The notes: generated by a model from the sequence alone, not told the origin. 64,000 nt of DNA from Doryteuthis pealeii (GCA_023376005.1 CM042162.1:91402137-91466136), one strand, 5' to 3'; counted from the first letter of the stretch, positions 12,649 through 24,323 are shown. Numbers and translations are program-made.

Positions 12649-13300
12649 TCTTATTATAATGGAGATTGTGTGTTTTTCTGTCTGTAACCGAAACTATATT
12701 CCTACTCAAGTCACAATTCTCTTAGTTATTGACATAACATTCTCCATGATTTTATTTTTATCTAAACCTCAATTATTAATAAAATTGTCTTACATTATTA
12801 ATACTGTTAACTATGTCTACATACAAACAACATGCAATTATATTTATATATACAACAAAATAGCGGTTTACAGTGTGAACGGGAAGGCTAATTTGCATAT
12901 TAATATTAAAAAATCGAATTTAATAAATATGTGCTTAGTATTATTGATTTCTAACTGTTTGGTTTTATTTTAATGAATATAAGCAAAAATCTCTTCAATG
13001 AATCTTAAATGAAATCCATTAACAAGATAAAATAAATGTCATTTTATTCTTTACTTCCTCTTTAACTAAATACTTAAATTAGAAAAATAACAATGAAAGA
13101 CGAGAGTGATGGAAGAGTAAGTTTCAGTTGTTCCATTTTTTATTATACTCCTCTGTTTCAAATCTTTTATTATACTCCCTCTGTTTCAAATCTTTTTATC
13201 TGTATTCTTATTTAGTTTCATTAGCCTTTCTAATTTAATACAATATTTTATTACATTAAAACTTAAATACTTGCACCCGGAGGGTGCATATATTTGCTAG
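12649..13300 (+). mobile_element. Non-autonomous Helitron, complete ends, left arm
   Basis: It begins with TC after an A (TCTTATTATAATGGAGATTG, then CTGTCTGTAACCGAAACTA). It ends with the hairpin TGCACCCGGAGGGTGCA, an 8-base spacer and CTAG (13,297-13,300) followed by T. TC start, subterminal hairpin, CTRR end and A-to-T insertion are the Helitron signature. The 650-bp body has no Rep/helicase frame; the 104-codon frame at 12,659-12,973 is AT-rich and has no recognisable domain. The mirror is at 25,349-25,993. Confidence 0.7.
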
Positions 13301-13907
13301 TATAAAAAATATCACTACAAAAATATCTATTCATTGTGGTCGGTGGGTTTATACGGAAGAAGAAAAATTGCGATGTGCACGTGGGTTAGATTTGGGGTAT
13401 GGAGGGTATGGTTATTTAAAACTGTTTCTCGTATTTGAATAGGGGGGTGGGAGTCAAAGTTTAGGTAATTGACATATATTGCCGAAAAGGGGGTCCCATA
13501 AAAATTTTAAAAAGTGATGCTATAAAAAGTACCTTAGGTGCCGCCAAAATACGTCACGTGATCAGTTTAGTCCACATTGAAGGAAGAAACGTAAATATTT
13601 TTGAACTTAAACTTACTTAAAAATAACCTACTTAAAGTTTCGATTAGTGCTTTTCAGGGCTAAGATCCGACTCTCCTAAAATTAAGACAAATAGCATTAA
13701 TTGCATTTTTAAATGCGAATAAACTAATTCTTCTGGCGGAACAGAAGTATTGGTTGATTGATTTTAATGGCATGTCAACACGTCTAGGGATAGTTTATGA
13801 ATAGAGGTTAGGGAACCGTGTTCATTGTACGTTTTTATTTACATTTTAGACCGAATAGAAGTTTTGGCTGATGGACCGATTTTAACGGCATGTCAACCTG
13901 GCGGTTT

Positions 13908-14002
<95 letters not shown>

Positions 14003-14166
14003 TTTTCTTTTGGCCAAGTATTGTATCAATCGATTATTTTTGGTTGGTACGATTATCTTGGTCTTTCCTTATTTCCAAAAAAATTTTTCTCCCCAGGTGA
14101 TGTTTTGGTAGTATATTTTTACAATCAAACTATTTGCCGGGTTTTTTTCTCGCCGCGAAGGTTTTT
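13300..14166. repeat. Spacer with (TA)n microsatellite, left arm
   Basis: Non-coding DNA with a pure (TA)n at 13,910-13,997. The motif GGTTGATTGATTTTAATGGCATGTCAACACG at 13,749-13,790 recurs at 15.37, 23.27 and 24.87 kb and resembles the end of repeat R1. A frame through the TA tract (13,890-14,111) is a microsatellite artefact. Confidence 0.7.
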
Positions 14167-14340
14167 GCATAAAGGTGTCAAAATTAGGGTGACCCAGAAA
14201 AAACAGAACTCAAATTATTTATTCATTTTCCCATTAAACTAACCTTTAACCGTAACCCTCCTAGTTAAAATTAAGTTTTATTACAAAATTTGTAGGTTCT
14301 GTTTTTTTCTTGGTCACCCTAATTTTGACACCTTTATGCA
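14167..14340. mobile_element. Short AGGGTGACCC MITE, left arm
   Basis: Terminal inverted repeats GCATAAAGGTGTCAAAATTAGGGTGACC... and ...GGTCACCCTAATTTTGACACCTTTATGC enclose CCATTAAACTAACC and TTAACCGTAACCC. It is the single-unit form of the larger TTAGGG MITE at 38,041-38,452. The terminal AGGGTGACCCAG next to TA suggests a Tc1/mariner-type MITE (inference). The mirror is 24,324-24,500. Confidence 0.7.
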
Positions 14341-14749
14341 AGTTCAGGCGGTTGCGTATAATGATGACTACATGAAAACTAAAAACTTCTGTCTGGCAAG
14401 AGAGAACAGCCTAGTGCGTATATAACCGTGACTCTCTATTCACGTCAACCACATTCCTCGAGTCATTCACATTCTACATGTACCAGCTGTCGTTTCTCTA
14501 AATTTTTGTCGCCGAGGCTTAGAATATGTGGACTGTATCCCCTCCCCTCTAATGGGGTACCCCCTCCCCCCAAAAAAAATAAGGGTAGATCGAGGTTCCA
14601 GTGTCCTTTAAATGGTAAAAGGGGTGTCATGGAATGTGTGGGAGTATCCCATTACTCCCAGGTCAACTCTAACCCGGAGTAGTAGTACCCATTTGAAATA
14701 GATCTGTTTGAAAATTATTCGTGTTCGACTGGAAATATTTTGGTTATAA

Positions 14750-14920
14750 CCTATGACTCCAACATAAACAAAGGGGAACCACTCTTGACTGATAAATTAT
14801 TTATTTATTTATTGATCTACTAGGAAAAAAGAAGACAGGGTTTAGGGTTAGTTTAATGGGAAAATAAATAATTTATCAGTCAAGAGTGGTTCCCCTTTGT
14901 TTATGTTGGAGTTATAGGAA
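14750..14920. repeat. Foldback repeat, left arm
   Basis: Two 55-60-base arms (CTCCAACATAAACAAAGG ... CTTGACTGATAAATTATTTA and its inverse) enclose a loop with GATCTACTAGGAAAAAAGAAGACAGGG. There is no coding capacity. The mirror is 23,750-23,915. Confidence 0.7.
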
Positions 14921-15149
14921 ATAACCGATACTTGATATCTCATAACTGTAAATTATTTATATTAAGAATAGTTACTTGAAGCTATGATTGTTTACTAAGG
15001 ATTATTATTATTAATCGCTTGAAACCATATAAATGTGAACAAATTATTTTTATTAAGAACAGTCACTTGAAGCTAAAATTGTTTACTAAGTGATTATTAT
15101 TAGTTACTTGAAACCATATAACTATGGGCAAACAAGTTATTATTGAATA

Positions 15150-15300
15150 GAAATTTATCTTAGTCGGTTGAACATCCGCCTTGGAATCGCAAGGTTCCGG
15201 GTTCGATACTTGTCTTCGCTAACTCAGCGCATGAGTAGCGCAGCTTGTGTAATCTGATATGTGCAGTAAAACAACTTGGAGCTGACGGTAGAAACTATGA
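15150..15300 (+). mobile_element. tRNA-derived SINE, left arm
   Basis: The tRNA-like part reads TTAGTCGGTTGAACATCCGC, then a GGAATCGCAAGG anticodon-arm-like section and box B GGGTTCGATACTTG. The body TCTTCGCTAACTCAGCGCATGAGTAG...GTGCAGTAAAAC is shared with the SINEs at 57.67 and 60.3 kb. The mirror is 23,370-23,520 (minus). Confidence 0.65.
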
Positions 15301-15442
15301 CTGTGTGCACATTATTTTTATTAGATAGAGGAATACTTGATATCATACACGGTTCCCTAACCTCTATTCATAAACTATCCCTAGACGTGTTGACATGCCA
15401 TTAAAATCAATCAACCAATACTTCTGTTCCACCAGAATTAGT

Positions 15443-15830
15443 TTATTTGCATTTAAAAATGCAATTAATGCTATTTGTCTGAATTTTAGGAGATAAGGCT
15501 TTTGGACTGTTGTTCTCATCTTTGTTATATAAACAACGTTTCAGCCGATGTGTCCTCCGGCTTTCTTCAGGTGTTTCTTGTCGAATTCGAGAACTTTCTG
15601 GATATTGCAAATTCGATTCTGACCACATACGAAAATATCATAGATTACTTAACATAGCTTAACACTTGTACCTGGTCATGGTTAACGGAATCAGAACAAA
15701 TCTACCCCCAATTGATTAAATAAAAGGGTTCGTTTCAAAGTTCCATGAAGGCTTCCGAGTTCGACATGAAACTCTTGAAGTAGGCCGGAGGGCACATCTG
15801 TCGAAACGAAATATTGTGTATATAGTAGGT
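15443..15830 (-). mobile_element. Penelope-like remnant with hammerhead-like core, left arm
   Basis: The minus strand has a 61-codon frame (15,443-15,628) containing TPEESRRTHRLKRC, identical to the mirror frame at 23,043-23,228. The DNA behind it contains a hammerhead-like core at 15,538-15,570. A diverged inverted partner (CTTGAAGTAGGCCGGAGG...CGAAACG) sits on the plus strand at 15,775-15,815. Penelope-like elements are known to carry hammerhead motifs in their terminal repeats; assignment here is by that resemblance only. Confidence 0.4.
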
Positions 15831-18170
15831 ACCACCAATTTACCCTGCGAAATTTACCCCCCTATATTTAACACAATGAAACTTGCATAAAATTAATATT
15901 ATCTTAAATTTTTTTTCCATTCGAAAGAAGAAACCTTAGACAAACTCCTGATGATTTAAAAAAGAAAATTTCAGCTTACGGAAATAATGAAAATTATGAT
16001 TGAAAAACAATGTTTTCATTTTTGCACTGTTGAATCAACTGAAATTTAACGTAGCTAAAAACAAGTTACGATAAGAGGAATTTAAAAAAAATTCTATGAA
16101 AAATCAATTAACAGTCCGATTTTCACGAAAATTTCCATAACTATTTACCTTTGGATGTAAATATATCTGAAATAGTTTTTTTCCTAGAATATATTAGGGG
16201 AAATATTTTTTTGCTAGGTCTACCCCGCCCCTATTTTATTTTATGAGCCGTCAGAAAACGTTTTTACTTTTTTTTCTATAAAGATAAGACTGAATAACTA
16301 TATTAAAAAATTGTATAATATACAACGCAGTTTTTTTTTTTTATAAAGGAAACATTCATGAATTCTGAAATAAAAAGGGAAAATAATGTCATAATATTAT
16401 TTGAAAACCTTTTTTTTTTTTTTTTTAATTGGTATGTACTATATTCTATTAAATTGTCAAGAAGAAATTTTTTTTTTTTTTAATGTTTAAAATCTTTTTT
16501 GTGTGTACAAATCGAATTTTTTCCTAATATCTAAATATAATATAACATTGAATTTTAGAATTCAGGTGAACTAAAAATTTGTCCGATCCACGATATATTA
16601 ATATTTTAAAAAGAATTTGTAATTTTACTGTTGAATAGTAATGTTTGATTCTTATAATATACGGAAGAGCAAAACGACAATATTTGCAATACTTAGTCTT
16701 TTCTTGCTTCAGTTACCCTATAAGTTTAACTAAAAAAATATTCCGGAGATATTCTGAAACTACCACAAAAATAAATCTTTAAAAAATCATTGAAAACCAA
16801 TAATCGGTTATTGAATATGCACAAGAAAACAATTATGTCGAATAGAGCCACCCATACATTTAAATCTATAAATGTCAAAGAGTGGTAATATGTAAATTTC
16901 CAGTCCTAGTTTCGACATAAAAATCACCCTTTTTACAAGTAAGACAAACTATCTTATTTATTTTTCAAGATAACTGTAATTTTTTTCCCAATCGAATAAT
17001 TTGATCCTTGAATTAACTGTTTTTCTTTGTAACAAATCTGTATGATCATTACTTATTTTTTTTGCGAGATTTTTAAGAAACAAAATTTAAAAAATATTTA
17101 CTTTCGTTTATTCAATATAGATTAAACTGATCATGTGACCCTAAATTGGTGGTACCTAATATATAACAATAAAGACGAGGAAAAGAGTCCAACATTTTTA
17201 AATAATGTAATTAATGTTGTCAAAGTATTTTCACAAATGATATAGTCAATAAAAAACACCGTTGATTAGAGCCGGACATTAATAAATAGATTTTTTTTCT
17301 CTAAAATATTAAAATAGTCCGAGGTGGCGCCAGGTTATTTAACACCCTAGGTGAGGCTTATAAAGTGCCCCCCCCCCACACACACACTTGATAAGGTAAT
17401 TAACCAAGATTACTTGATTAATCGGATCAATATAACTGGAACAAAACTAAGTAGTTCCTTTTTATATATACACCCTAATTTTTAAGTGTTTAAAATATCT
17501 TATTCTCGGTATTTTTAATTGATTCAAAATAACGCTTAATATTTTATAATGATCCGTGAAGTTCAGTTCGGTCAACTTCTATAAAGTAATACTGGTGTTC
17601 CTACAAAATACGACCGTTATCATCTTGCGACACCCTCTGGTTAAAAATGAGACACTTCCAAATGAGTGTCGTCAGCTAAGCTAAATAATGGACCATCCCG
17701 TTTTTATTATAAAGAAAAGGGACATGCTACACAGAAAAATATAAAGAGGGTATGGTGAAAGTTATAGAGGGGGTGAGCGCGCGCAATCGAACATGATGAG
17801 AAAAAGAGTGAAAGTTAAATCAAGATTATTATACTTTTTTCATATTGAATTATTTAGCAATAGCTCTTAAGTCAATATATCAAACGTTGTAATAATTAAA
17901 TTATCCTACTGTGGTAGGTCCCGCTAGTTTTAATTGTGTTTTTAGTTGGATTTAGAATTTGTGGTGTCCCCCAAATTTTAGCTCCCTAGGCGATTGTGTA
18001 ATATGCGTAATGTCAGCGCCATATATAATACAAGCTGTAATGGGCCATATCGTATTAGAAGGGCGATTTTATTTATTTATTTTTTTTTTTTTGATTTAAA
18101 AAAAAAAAATATTTTTTATTTTTTCATTCATTCCGCAGAAGATTTTGGACAAATTTAGAAAAATTAGGTT
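15830..18170. other. AT-rich non-coding stretch, left arm
   Basis: No gene or complete element is recognised. It contains homopolymer tracts near 16.33, 16.41 and 16.47 kb, an AC/C-rich patch at 17,370-17,390, and a segment starting GGTACCACCAATTTA (15,826) whose inverse, TAAATTGGTGGTACC, lies at 17,142. About 1.3 kb is therefore bounded by matching ends and could be an unrecognised DNA element. The mirror is 20.5-22.85 kb. Confidence 0.4.
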
Positions 18171-18171
18171 A

Positions 18172-18650
18172 AACTTGCAAATCATCGTCAAAATTAAAAC
18201 GGAAACTTATTTGGTGGTGATCCATGACAGTTTAACTACAGTGTACGAATGAACTCTTTTGCGAATTGGGTTTAGGGGTTTGGGGATTAAGGTTATTTTT
18301 ATTTACGTATTGCTTGAAAAAACAAATTAAAAAAAACTCAAATTACTATACATTTAATTAACCATTGAAGTTAATTATTGAATCCAACAGTAGACACATT
18401 AGTCTTAGTTGTTTGTGTTAGTATTGCAATGTATAATTTCAATTAAACTTGGTTTAAAAAAATATTTTTCAACATTAAGTGTATAGTAATTTAAAAAAAA
18501 AAAATTTTTTTAAGCAATACTTAATTAAAAACAATCTCAATCCCCTAAACCCAATTCGAAAAAAAAAAATCATTCATACTGTTGTTAAACTGTTATGGAT
18601 CACCAAATAAGTTTCCGTTTTAATTTTGACGACGATTTGCAAGTAAAACC
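18172..18650. mobile_element. MITE with about 150-bp inverted ends, left arm
   Basis: The ends are CTTGCAAATCATCGTCAAAA TTAAAACGGAAAC... and its inverse ending GACGATTTGCAAG. Each end contains CATGACAGTTTAACTACAG-type and GGTTTGGGGATTAAGG-type blocks. The interior is CAATGTATAATTTCAATTAA. No transposase frame. Fragments recur at 8.07 kb and at the palindrome centre. The mirror is 20,032-20,510. Confidence 0.65.
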
Positions 18651-18847
18651 AAAAATTACTTTTCATTGTATGAAAAAACAAAAGAAAACTAAATGGAATT
18701 TATATTACTACAGATCTAAGTAATCTAATTGGACAGAAGAAAGGTATTTTCATGTGTAAATGTTTCGTCAATATTATTTTCATATCAACCCTCCACTAAC
18801 CCTACACGCACACTTAATTCCGTTTCATTTATCGATCTGATACTTGG

Positions 18848-19025
18848 GTGGGGGGCCGTTGTGTAACGGTTATCGTCCTAGGAAATGGACGAGGCTGGTT
18901 GCAGTTCACATAGCGCTAAGAAAGGAAAACTTTGAACTTAAACCTTTTATACCCCGCTTTAAAAAAATTGACCTCGTGTCACATCCTGCTCGTGCGTAGG
19001 GATTGGTAAATATGCTCTAAGATTC
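18848..19025 (+). mobile_element. tRNA-derived SINE, left arm
   Basis: The tRNA-like head GGCCGTTGTGTAACGGTTAT, CGTCCTAGGAAATGGACGAGG, then a degraded box B (GGTTGCAGTTCAC) and the body GACCTCGTGTCACATCCTGC. It is the same family as the 12.23-kb SINE. The mirror is 19,685-19,845 (minus). Confidence 0.55.
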
Positions 19026-19264
19026 CGAAGCTAATTTAAAAAAAAATTCCATTATATTTTTACTATTCTTAAATACAAGGAGTTTCAGAAAAATTTATGC
19101 CATTTCGTAATCTAACTTGACCATTTCTCGTTCGAATGATCTCAAAATTTAACTGCATGTGTAGAAGAAGAAAAAAAAAACAAAAAAAAAAACTTCTTTT
19201 CCAGTGAAGGTATTTCTATACTTGATGATAAAAAAAACAGAATTTGGCTGACTTCTGATTTAGG

Positions 19265-19425
19265 TCGGAAAATTAAAACTGAAAGTTTTTTTGCTGCTAC
19301 CCAATGACAGTTTAACTAACAGTTCTATGAATTAACCGCATTCGCAAATGTTAATTCATGACTGTAGTTAAACTGTCATTGGGTAAGAGCAGGGCAAAAA
19401 CTTTCAGTTTAATTTTCCCGACCTA
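19265..19425. repeat. Centre of the giant palindrome inside a palindromic MITE-like unit
   Basis: Arms GGTCGGAAAATTAAAACTGA... CAATGACAGTTTAACTA (19,264-19,336) and their inverse (19,350-19,425) meet around a 13-base spacer, CGCATTCGCAAAT. The arm sequence is a diverged relative of the ends of the MITE at 18,172-18,650. The hairpin core is therefore itself a transposon-like foldback, and the flanking 19-kb symmetry continues outward without a break. Confidence 0.8.
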
Positions 19426-19684
19426 AATCAGAGTCAGCCAAATTCGTTAATTTTATCATCCAAGTAAGAAATACCCTTCATGGAAAGAAGTTTTTTTTTT
19501 TTTTTGGTTTTTTTTTTCTTCTTCTACACATGCAGTTAAATTTTCAGATCAATTCGAACGAAGAAATGGTCAAGTTAGATTACGAAATGGCATAAACTTT
19601 TTTCTGGAAACTCCTTGTATTTAAGAATAGTAAACATAGTAATGGAATTTTTTTTAAATTAGCTTCGGAATCTTAGAGCATGCA

Positions 19685-19845
19685 ATCCTACGCACGAGCA
19701 CGGATGTGACACGGGTCAATTTTTTTAAGCGGTATAAGAAGGTTAAGTTCAAAGTTCCTTCTTAGCGCTATGTGACTGCATACCAGGCCTCGTCCTTTCC
19801 CTAGGACGATAACCGTTACACAACGGCCCCCCACCAAGTATCAGA
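19685..19845 (-). mobile_element. tRNA-derived SINE, right arm
   Basis: Mirror of 18,848-19,025. The minus strand reads GGGGGCCGTTGTGTAACGG and CGTCCTAGGGAAAGGACGAGG, followed by CATAGCGCTAAGAAGG. Confidence 0.55.
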
Positions 19846-20031
19846 TCGATAAATGAAACGGAATTAAGTGTGCGTGTGGGTTAGTGGAGGGTTGATATGA
19901 AAATATATTGACGAAACATTTACACATGAAAATACCTTTCTTCTGTCAATTAGTACTTAGATCTGTAGTATATAAATTCCATTTAGTTTTTTCTTTTTTT
20001 TTTCATACAATGAAAAGTAATTTTTGGTTTT

Positions 20032-20510
20032 ACTTGCAATCGTCGTCAAAATTAAAACGGAAACTTATTTGGTGATCCATAACAGTTTAACAACAGTATG
20101 AATGATTTTTTTTTTTTCGAATTGGGTTTAGGGGATTGAGATTGTTTTTAATTAAGTATTGCTTAAAAAAATTTTTTTATTTTTAAATTACTATACACTT
20201 AATGTTGAAAAATATTTTTTAAACCAAGTTTAATTGAAATTATACATTGCAATACTAACACAAACAACTAAGACTAATGTTGTCTACTGTTGGATTCATA
20301 ATTAACTTCAATGGTTATTCAAATATATAGTAATTTGAGTTTTTTTTTAATTTGTTTTTTCAAGCAATACGTAAATAAAAATAACCTTAATCCAAACCCT
20401 CTAAACCCAATTCGCAAAAGAGTTCATTCGTACACTGTAGTTAAACTGTCAATGGATCACGCAACCAATAAGTTCCGTTTTAATTGGACGATGATTTGCA
20501 AGTTTTAACC
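20032..20510. mobile_element. MITE with long inverted ends, right arm
   Basis: Mirror of 18,172-18,650, with the same ends (CAATCGTCGTCAAAATTAAAA ... AATTGGACGATGATTTGC) and the same internal GTATTGCAATG block in reverse. A 65-codon frame at 20,311-20,508 lies across one inverted end and is not a gene. Confidence 0.65.
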
Positions 20511-22854
20511 TTTTTTAAATTTGTCCAAAATCTTCTGCGGAATGAATGAAAAAATAAAAAATATTTTTTTTTTTTCAATCAAAAAAAAAAAATAAATAAA
20601 TAAAATCGCCCTTCTAATACGATATGGCCGCATTACAGCTTGTATTATATGCGCTGACATTACGCACATTAAACACAATCGCCTAGGGAGCTAAAATTTG
20701 GGGACACCACAATTCTAAATCCAACTAAAAACACAATTAAAAACTAGCGGAGACGCTACCACAGTAAGGATAATTTTAATTATTACAACGTTTGATATAT
20801 TGACTTAAGATATTGCTAAATAATTCAATATGAAAAAAGTATAATAATCTTGGATTTTAACTTTCACTCTTTTCTCATCATGTTCGATTGCGCGCGCTCA
20901 CCCCCTCTATAACTTTCACCATACCCTCTTATATTTTTTCTGTGTAGCATGTCCCGCTTTTCTTTATAATAAAAACGGGATGGTCATTATTTAGCTTAGC
21001 TGACGACACTCATTGGAAGTGTCTCATTTTTAACCAGAGGGTGTCGCAAGATGATAACGTCGTATTTTGTAGGAACACCAGTATTACTTTATAGAAGTTG
21101 ACGCGAACTGAACTTCACGATCATTATAAAATATTAAGCGTTCTTATTTGAATCAATTAAAAATACGCGAGAATAAGATTATTTTAAACACTTAAAAATT
21201 TAGGGTGTATATATAAAAGGAACTACTTAGTTTGTTCCAGTTATATTGATCCGTTAATCAAAGTAATCTTGGTTAATTACGCTTATCAAGTGTGTGTGTG
21301 GGGGGGGGCACTTATAAGCCTCACCTAGGGTGTTAAATAACCTGGCGCCACCTCGGACTATTTTAATATTTTAGAGAAAAAAAATCTATTTATTAATGTC
21401 CGGCTCTAATCAACGTGTTTTTTATTGACTATATCATTTGTGAAAATTACTTTTGACAACATTAATTACATTATTTAAAAATGTTGGACTCTTTTCCTCG
21501 TCTTTATTGTTATATATTAGGTACCACCAATTTAGGGTCACATGATCAGTTTAATCTATATTGAATAAACGAAAGTATATTTTTTAAATTTTGTTTCTTA
21601 AAAATCTCGCAAAAAAATAAGTAATGATCATACAGATTTGTTACAAAGAAAAACAGTTAATTCAAGATCCAAATTATTCGATTGGGAAAAAATTTACAGT
21701 TATCTTGAAAAATAAATAAGATAGTTTGTCTTACTTGTAAAAAGGGTGATTTTTATGTCAAAACTAGGACTGGAAATTTACATATTACCACCTCTTTGAC
21801 ATTTATAGATTTAAATGTATGGGTGGCTCTATTCGACATAATTGTTTTCTGTGCATATTCAATAACCGATTATTGGTTTTCAATGATTTTTTAAAGATTT
21901 ATTTTTGTGGTAGTTTCAGAATATCTCCGGAATATTTTTTTATTAAACTTATAGGTAACTGAAGCAAAGAAAAGACTAAGTATTGCAAATATTGTCGTTT
22001 TGCTCTTCCGTATATTATAAGAATCAAACATTACTATTCAACAGTAAAAATTACAAATTCTTTTTAAAAATATTAATATATCGTGGATCGGACAAATTTT
22101 TAGTTCACCTGAATTCTAAAATTCAATGTTATATTATATTTAGATATTAGGAAAAAATTCGATTTGTACCACAAAAAAAGATTTTTAAACATTAAAAAAA
22201 AAAAAATTTCTTCTTGACAATTTAATAGAATATAGTACATACCAATTAAAAAAAAGAAAAAAAAGGTTTCAAATAATATTATGACATTATTTTCCCTTTT
22301 TATTTCAGAATTCATGAATGTTTCCTTTATAAAAAAAAAAAACTGCGTTGTATATTATACAATTTTTTAAATATAGTTATTCAGTCTTATCTTTATAGAA
22401 AAAAAAGTAAAAACGTTTTCTGACGGCTCATAAAATAAAATAGGGGGCGGGGTAGACTAGCAAAAAATATTTCCCTAATATATTCTAGGAAAAAAACTAT
22501 TTCAGATATATTTACATCCAAAGGTAAATAGTTATGGAATTTTCGTGAAAATCGGACTGTTAATTGATTTTTCATAGAATTTTTTTTAAATTCCTCTTAT
22601 CGTAACTTGTTTTTAGCTACGTTAAATTTCAGTTGATTCAACAGTGCAAAAATGAAAACATTGTTTTCAATCATAATTTTCATTATTCCGTAAGCTGAAA
22701 TTTTCTTTTTTAAATCATCAGGAGTTTTGTCTAAGGTTTCTTCCTTTCGAATGAAAAAAATTTAAGATAATATTAATTTTTATGCAAGTTTCATTGTGTT
22801 AAATATAGGGGGGTAAATTTCGCAGGGTAAATTGGTGGTACCTACTATATACAC
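20511..22854. other. AT-rich non-coding stretch, right arm
   Basis: Mirror of 15.83-18.17 kb. No gene is recognised. The 71- and 60-codon minus frames at 22,100-22,315 and 22,393-22,575 are AT-rich and broken in the other arm (16.1-16.6 kb), so I do not call them genes. Confidence 0.45.
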
Positions 22855-23228
22855 AATATTTCCGTTTCGACAGATGTGCCCTCCGGCCTACTTCAAGAGT
22901 TTCATGTCGAACTCGGAAGCCTTCATGGAACTTTGAAACGAACCCTTTTATTTAATCAATTGGGGGTAGATTTGTTCTGATTCCGTTAACCATGACCAGG
23001 TACAAGTGTTAAGCTATGTTAAGTAATCTATGATATTTTCGTATGTGGTCAGAATCGAATTTGCAATATCCAGAAAGTTCTCGAATTCGACAAGAAACAC
23101 CTGAAGAAAGCCGGAGGACACATCGGCTGAAACGTTGTTTATATAACAAAGATGAGAACAACAGTCCAAAAGCCTTATCTCCTAAAATTCAGACAAATAG
23201 CATTAATTGCATTTTTAAATGCAAATAA
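22855..23228 (+). mobile_element. Penelope-like remnant with hammerhead-like core, right arm
   Basis: On the plus strand, CTGAAGA (23,101-23,107) is followed by AGCCG (23,109-23,113), a ten-base loop, its complement CGGCT (23,124-23,128) and GAAAC (23,129-23,133). This is the conserved core order of a hammerhead ribozyme: CUGANGA, stem II, GAAA. One unpaired A lies between core and stem. A convincing stem I and cleavage site are not evident. A related inverted block lies on the minus strand at 22,858-22,935. A 61-codon frame at 23,043-23,228 reads through it (TPEESRRTHRLKRC). Confidence 0.4.
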
Positions 23229-23369
23229 ACTAATTCTGGTGGAACAGAAGTATTGGTTGATTGATTTTAATGGCATGTCAACACGTCTAGGGATAGTTTA
23301 TGAATAGAGGTTAGGGAACCGTGTATGATATCAAGTATTCCTCTATCTAATAAAAATAATGTGCACACA

Positions 23370-23520
23370 GTCATAGTTTCTACCGTCAGCTCCAAGTTGT
23401 TTTACTGCACATATCAGATTACACAAGCTGCGCTACTCATGCGCTGAGTTAGCGAAGACAAGTATCGAACCCGGAACCTTGCGATTCCAAGGCGGATGTT
23501 CAACCGACTAAGATAATTTC
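23370..23520 (-). mobile_element. tRNA-derived SINE, right arm
   Basis: Mirror of 15,150-15,300. Box B appears on the plus strand as AAGTATCGAACCCGG. Confidence 0.65.
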
Positions 23521-23749
23521 TTATTCAATAATAACTTGTTTGCCCAAGTTATATGGTTTCAAGTAACTAATAATAATCACTTAGTAAAAAATTTTAGCTT
23601 CAAGTGACTGTTCTTAATAAAAATAATTTGTTCACATTATATGGTTTCAAGCGATTAATAATAATAATCCTTAGTAAACAATCATAGCTTCAAGTAACTA
23701 TTCTTAATATAAATAATTTAAGTTATGAGATATCAAGTATCGGTTATTT

Positions 23750-23915
23750 CCTATAACTCCAACATAAACAAAGGGGAACCACTCTTGACTGATAAATTAT
23801 TTATTTTCCATTAAACTAACCTAACCCTGTCTTCTTTTTCCTAGTAGATCAATAAATAATAAATATATTTATCAGTCAAGAGTGGTTCCCCTTTGTTTAT
23901 GTTGGAGTCATAGGT
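23750..23915. repeat. Foldback repeat, right arm
   Basis: Mirror of 14,750-14,920. The arms CTCCAACATAAACAAAGG and CCTTTGTTTATGTTGGAG enclose the loop with CCTGTCTTCTTTTTCCTAG. Confidence 0.7.
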
Positions 23916-24323
23916 TATAACCAAAAATATTTCCAGTCGAACACGAATAATTTTCAAACAGATCTATTTCAAATGGGTACTACTACTCGGCGGGTTAGAG
24001 TTGACCTGGGAGTAATGGGATACTCCCACACATTCCATGACACCCCTTTTACCATTTAAAGGACACTGGAACCCTCGATCTACCCTTATTTTTTTGGGGG
24101 GAGGGGTACCCCATTAGAGGGGAGGGGATACAGTCCACATATTCTAAGCCTCGGCGACAAAAATTTAGAGAAACGACAGCTGGTACATGTAGAATGTGAA
24201 TGACTCGAGGAATGTGGTTGACGTGAATAGAGAGTCACGGTTATATACGCACTAGGCTGTTCTCTCTTGCCAGACAGAAGTTTTAGTTTTCATGTAGTCA
24301 TCATTATACGCAACCGCCTGAAC

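Larger units (their letters stand above)
1..19336. repeat. Left arm of giant inverted repeat
   Basis: This arm reads as the reverse complement of 19,350-38,456 from the window edge to the centre. Landmarks agree along the whole length: a 61-codon frame at 15,443-15,628 (minus) is identical to that at 23,043-23,228 (plus), the (TA)n at 13.9 kb matches 24.7 kb, and the 110-bp array at 2.4-3.4 kb matches 35.2-36.2 kb. Landmark coordinate sums drift from about 38,460 at the edge to 38,680 near the centre, so the arms differ mainly by small indels. The arm probably continues left of the window. It may be a true palindrome, but a fold-back read or assembly artefact is at least as likely. Confidence 0.95.

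Noticed and set aside
13890..14111. 73-codon frame through (TA)n
   Set aside because: About half is Tyr-Ile repeat from the microsatellite, and it is not preserved in the mirrored arm.
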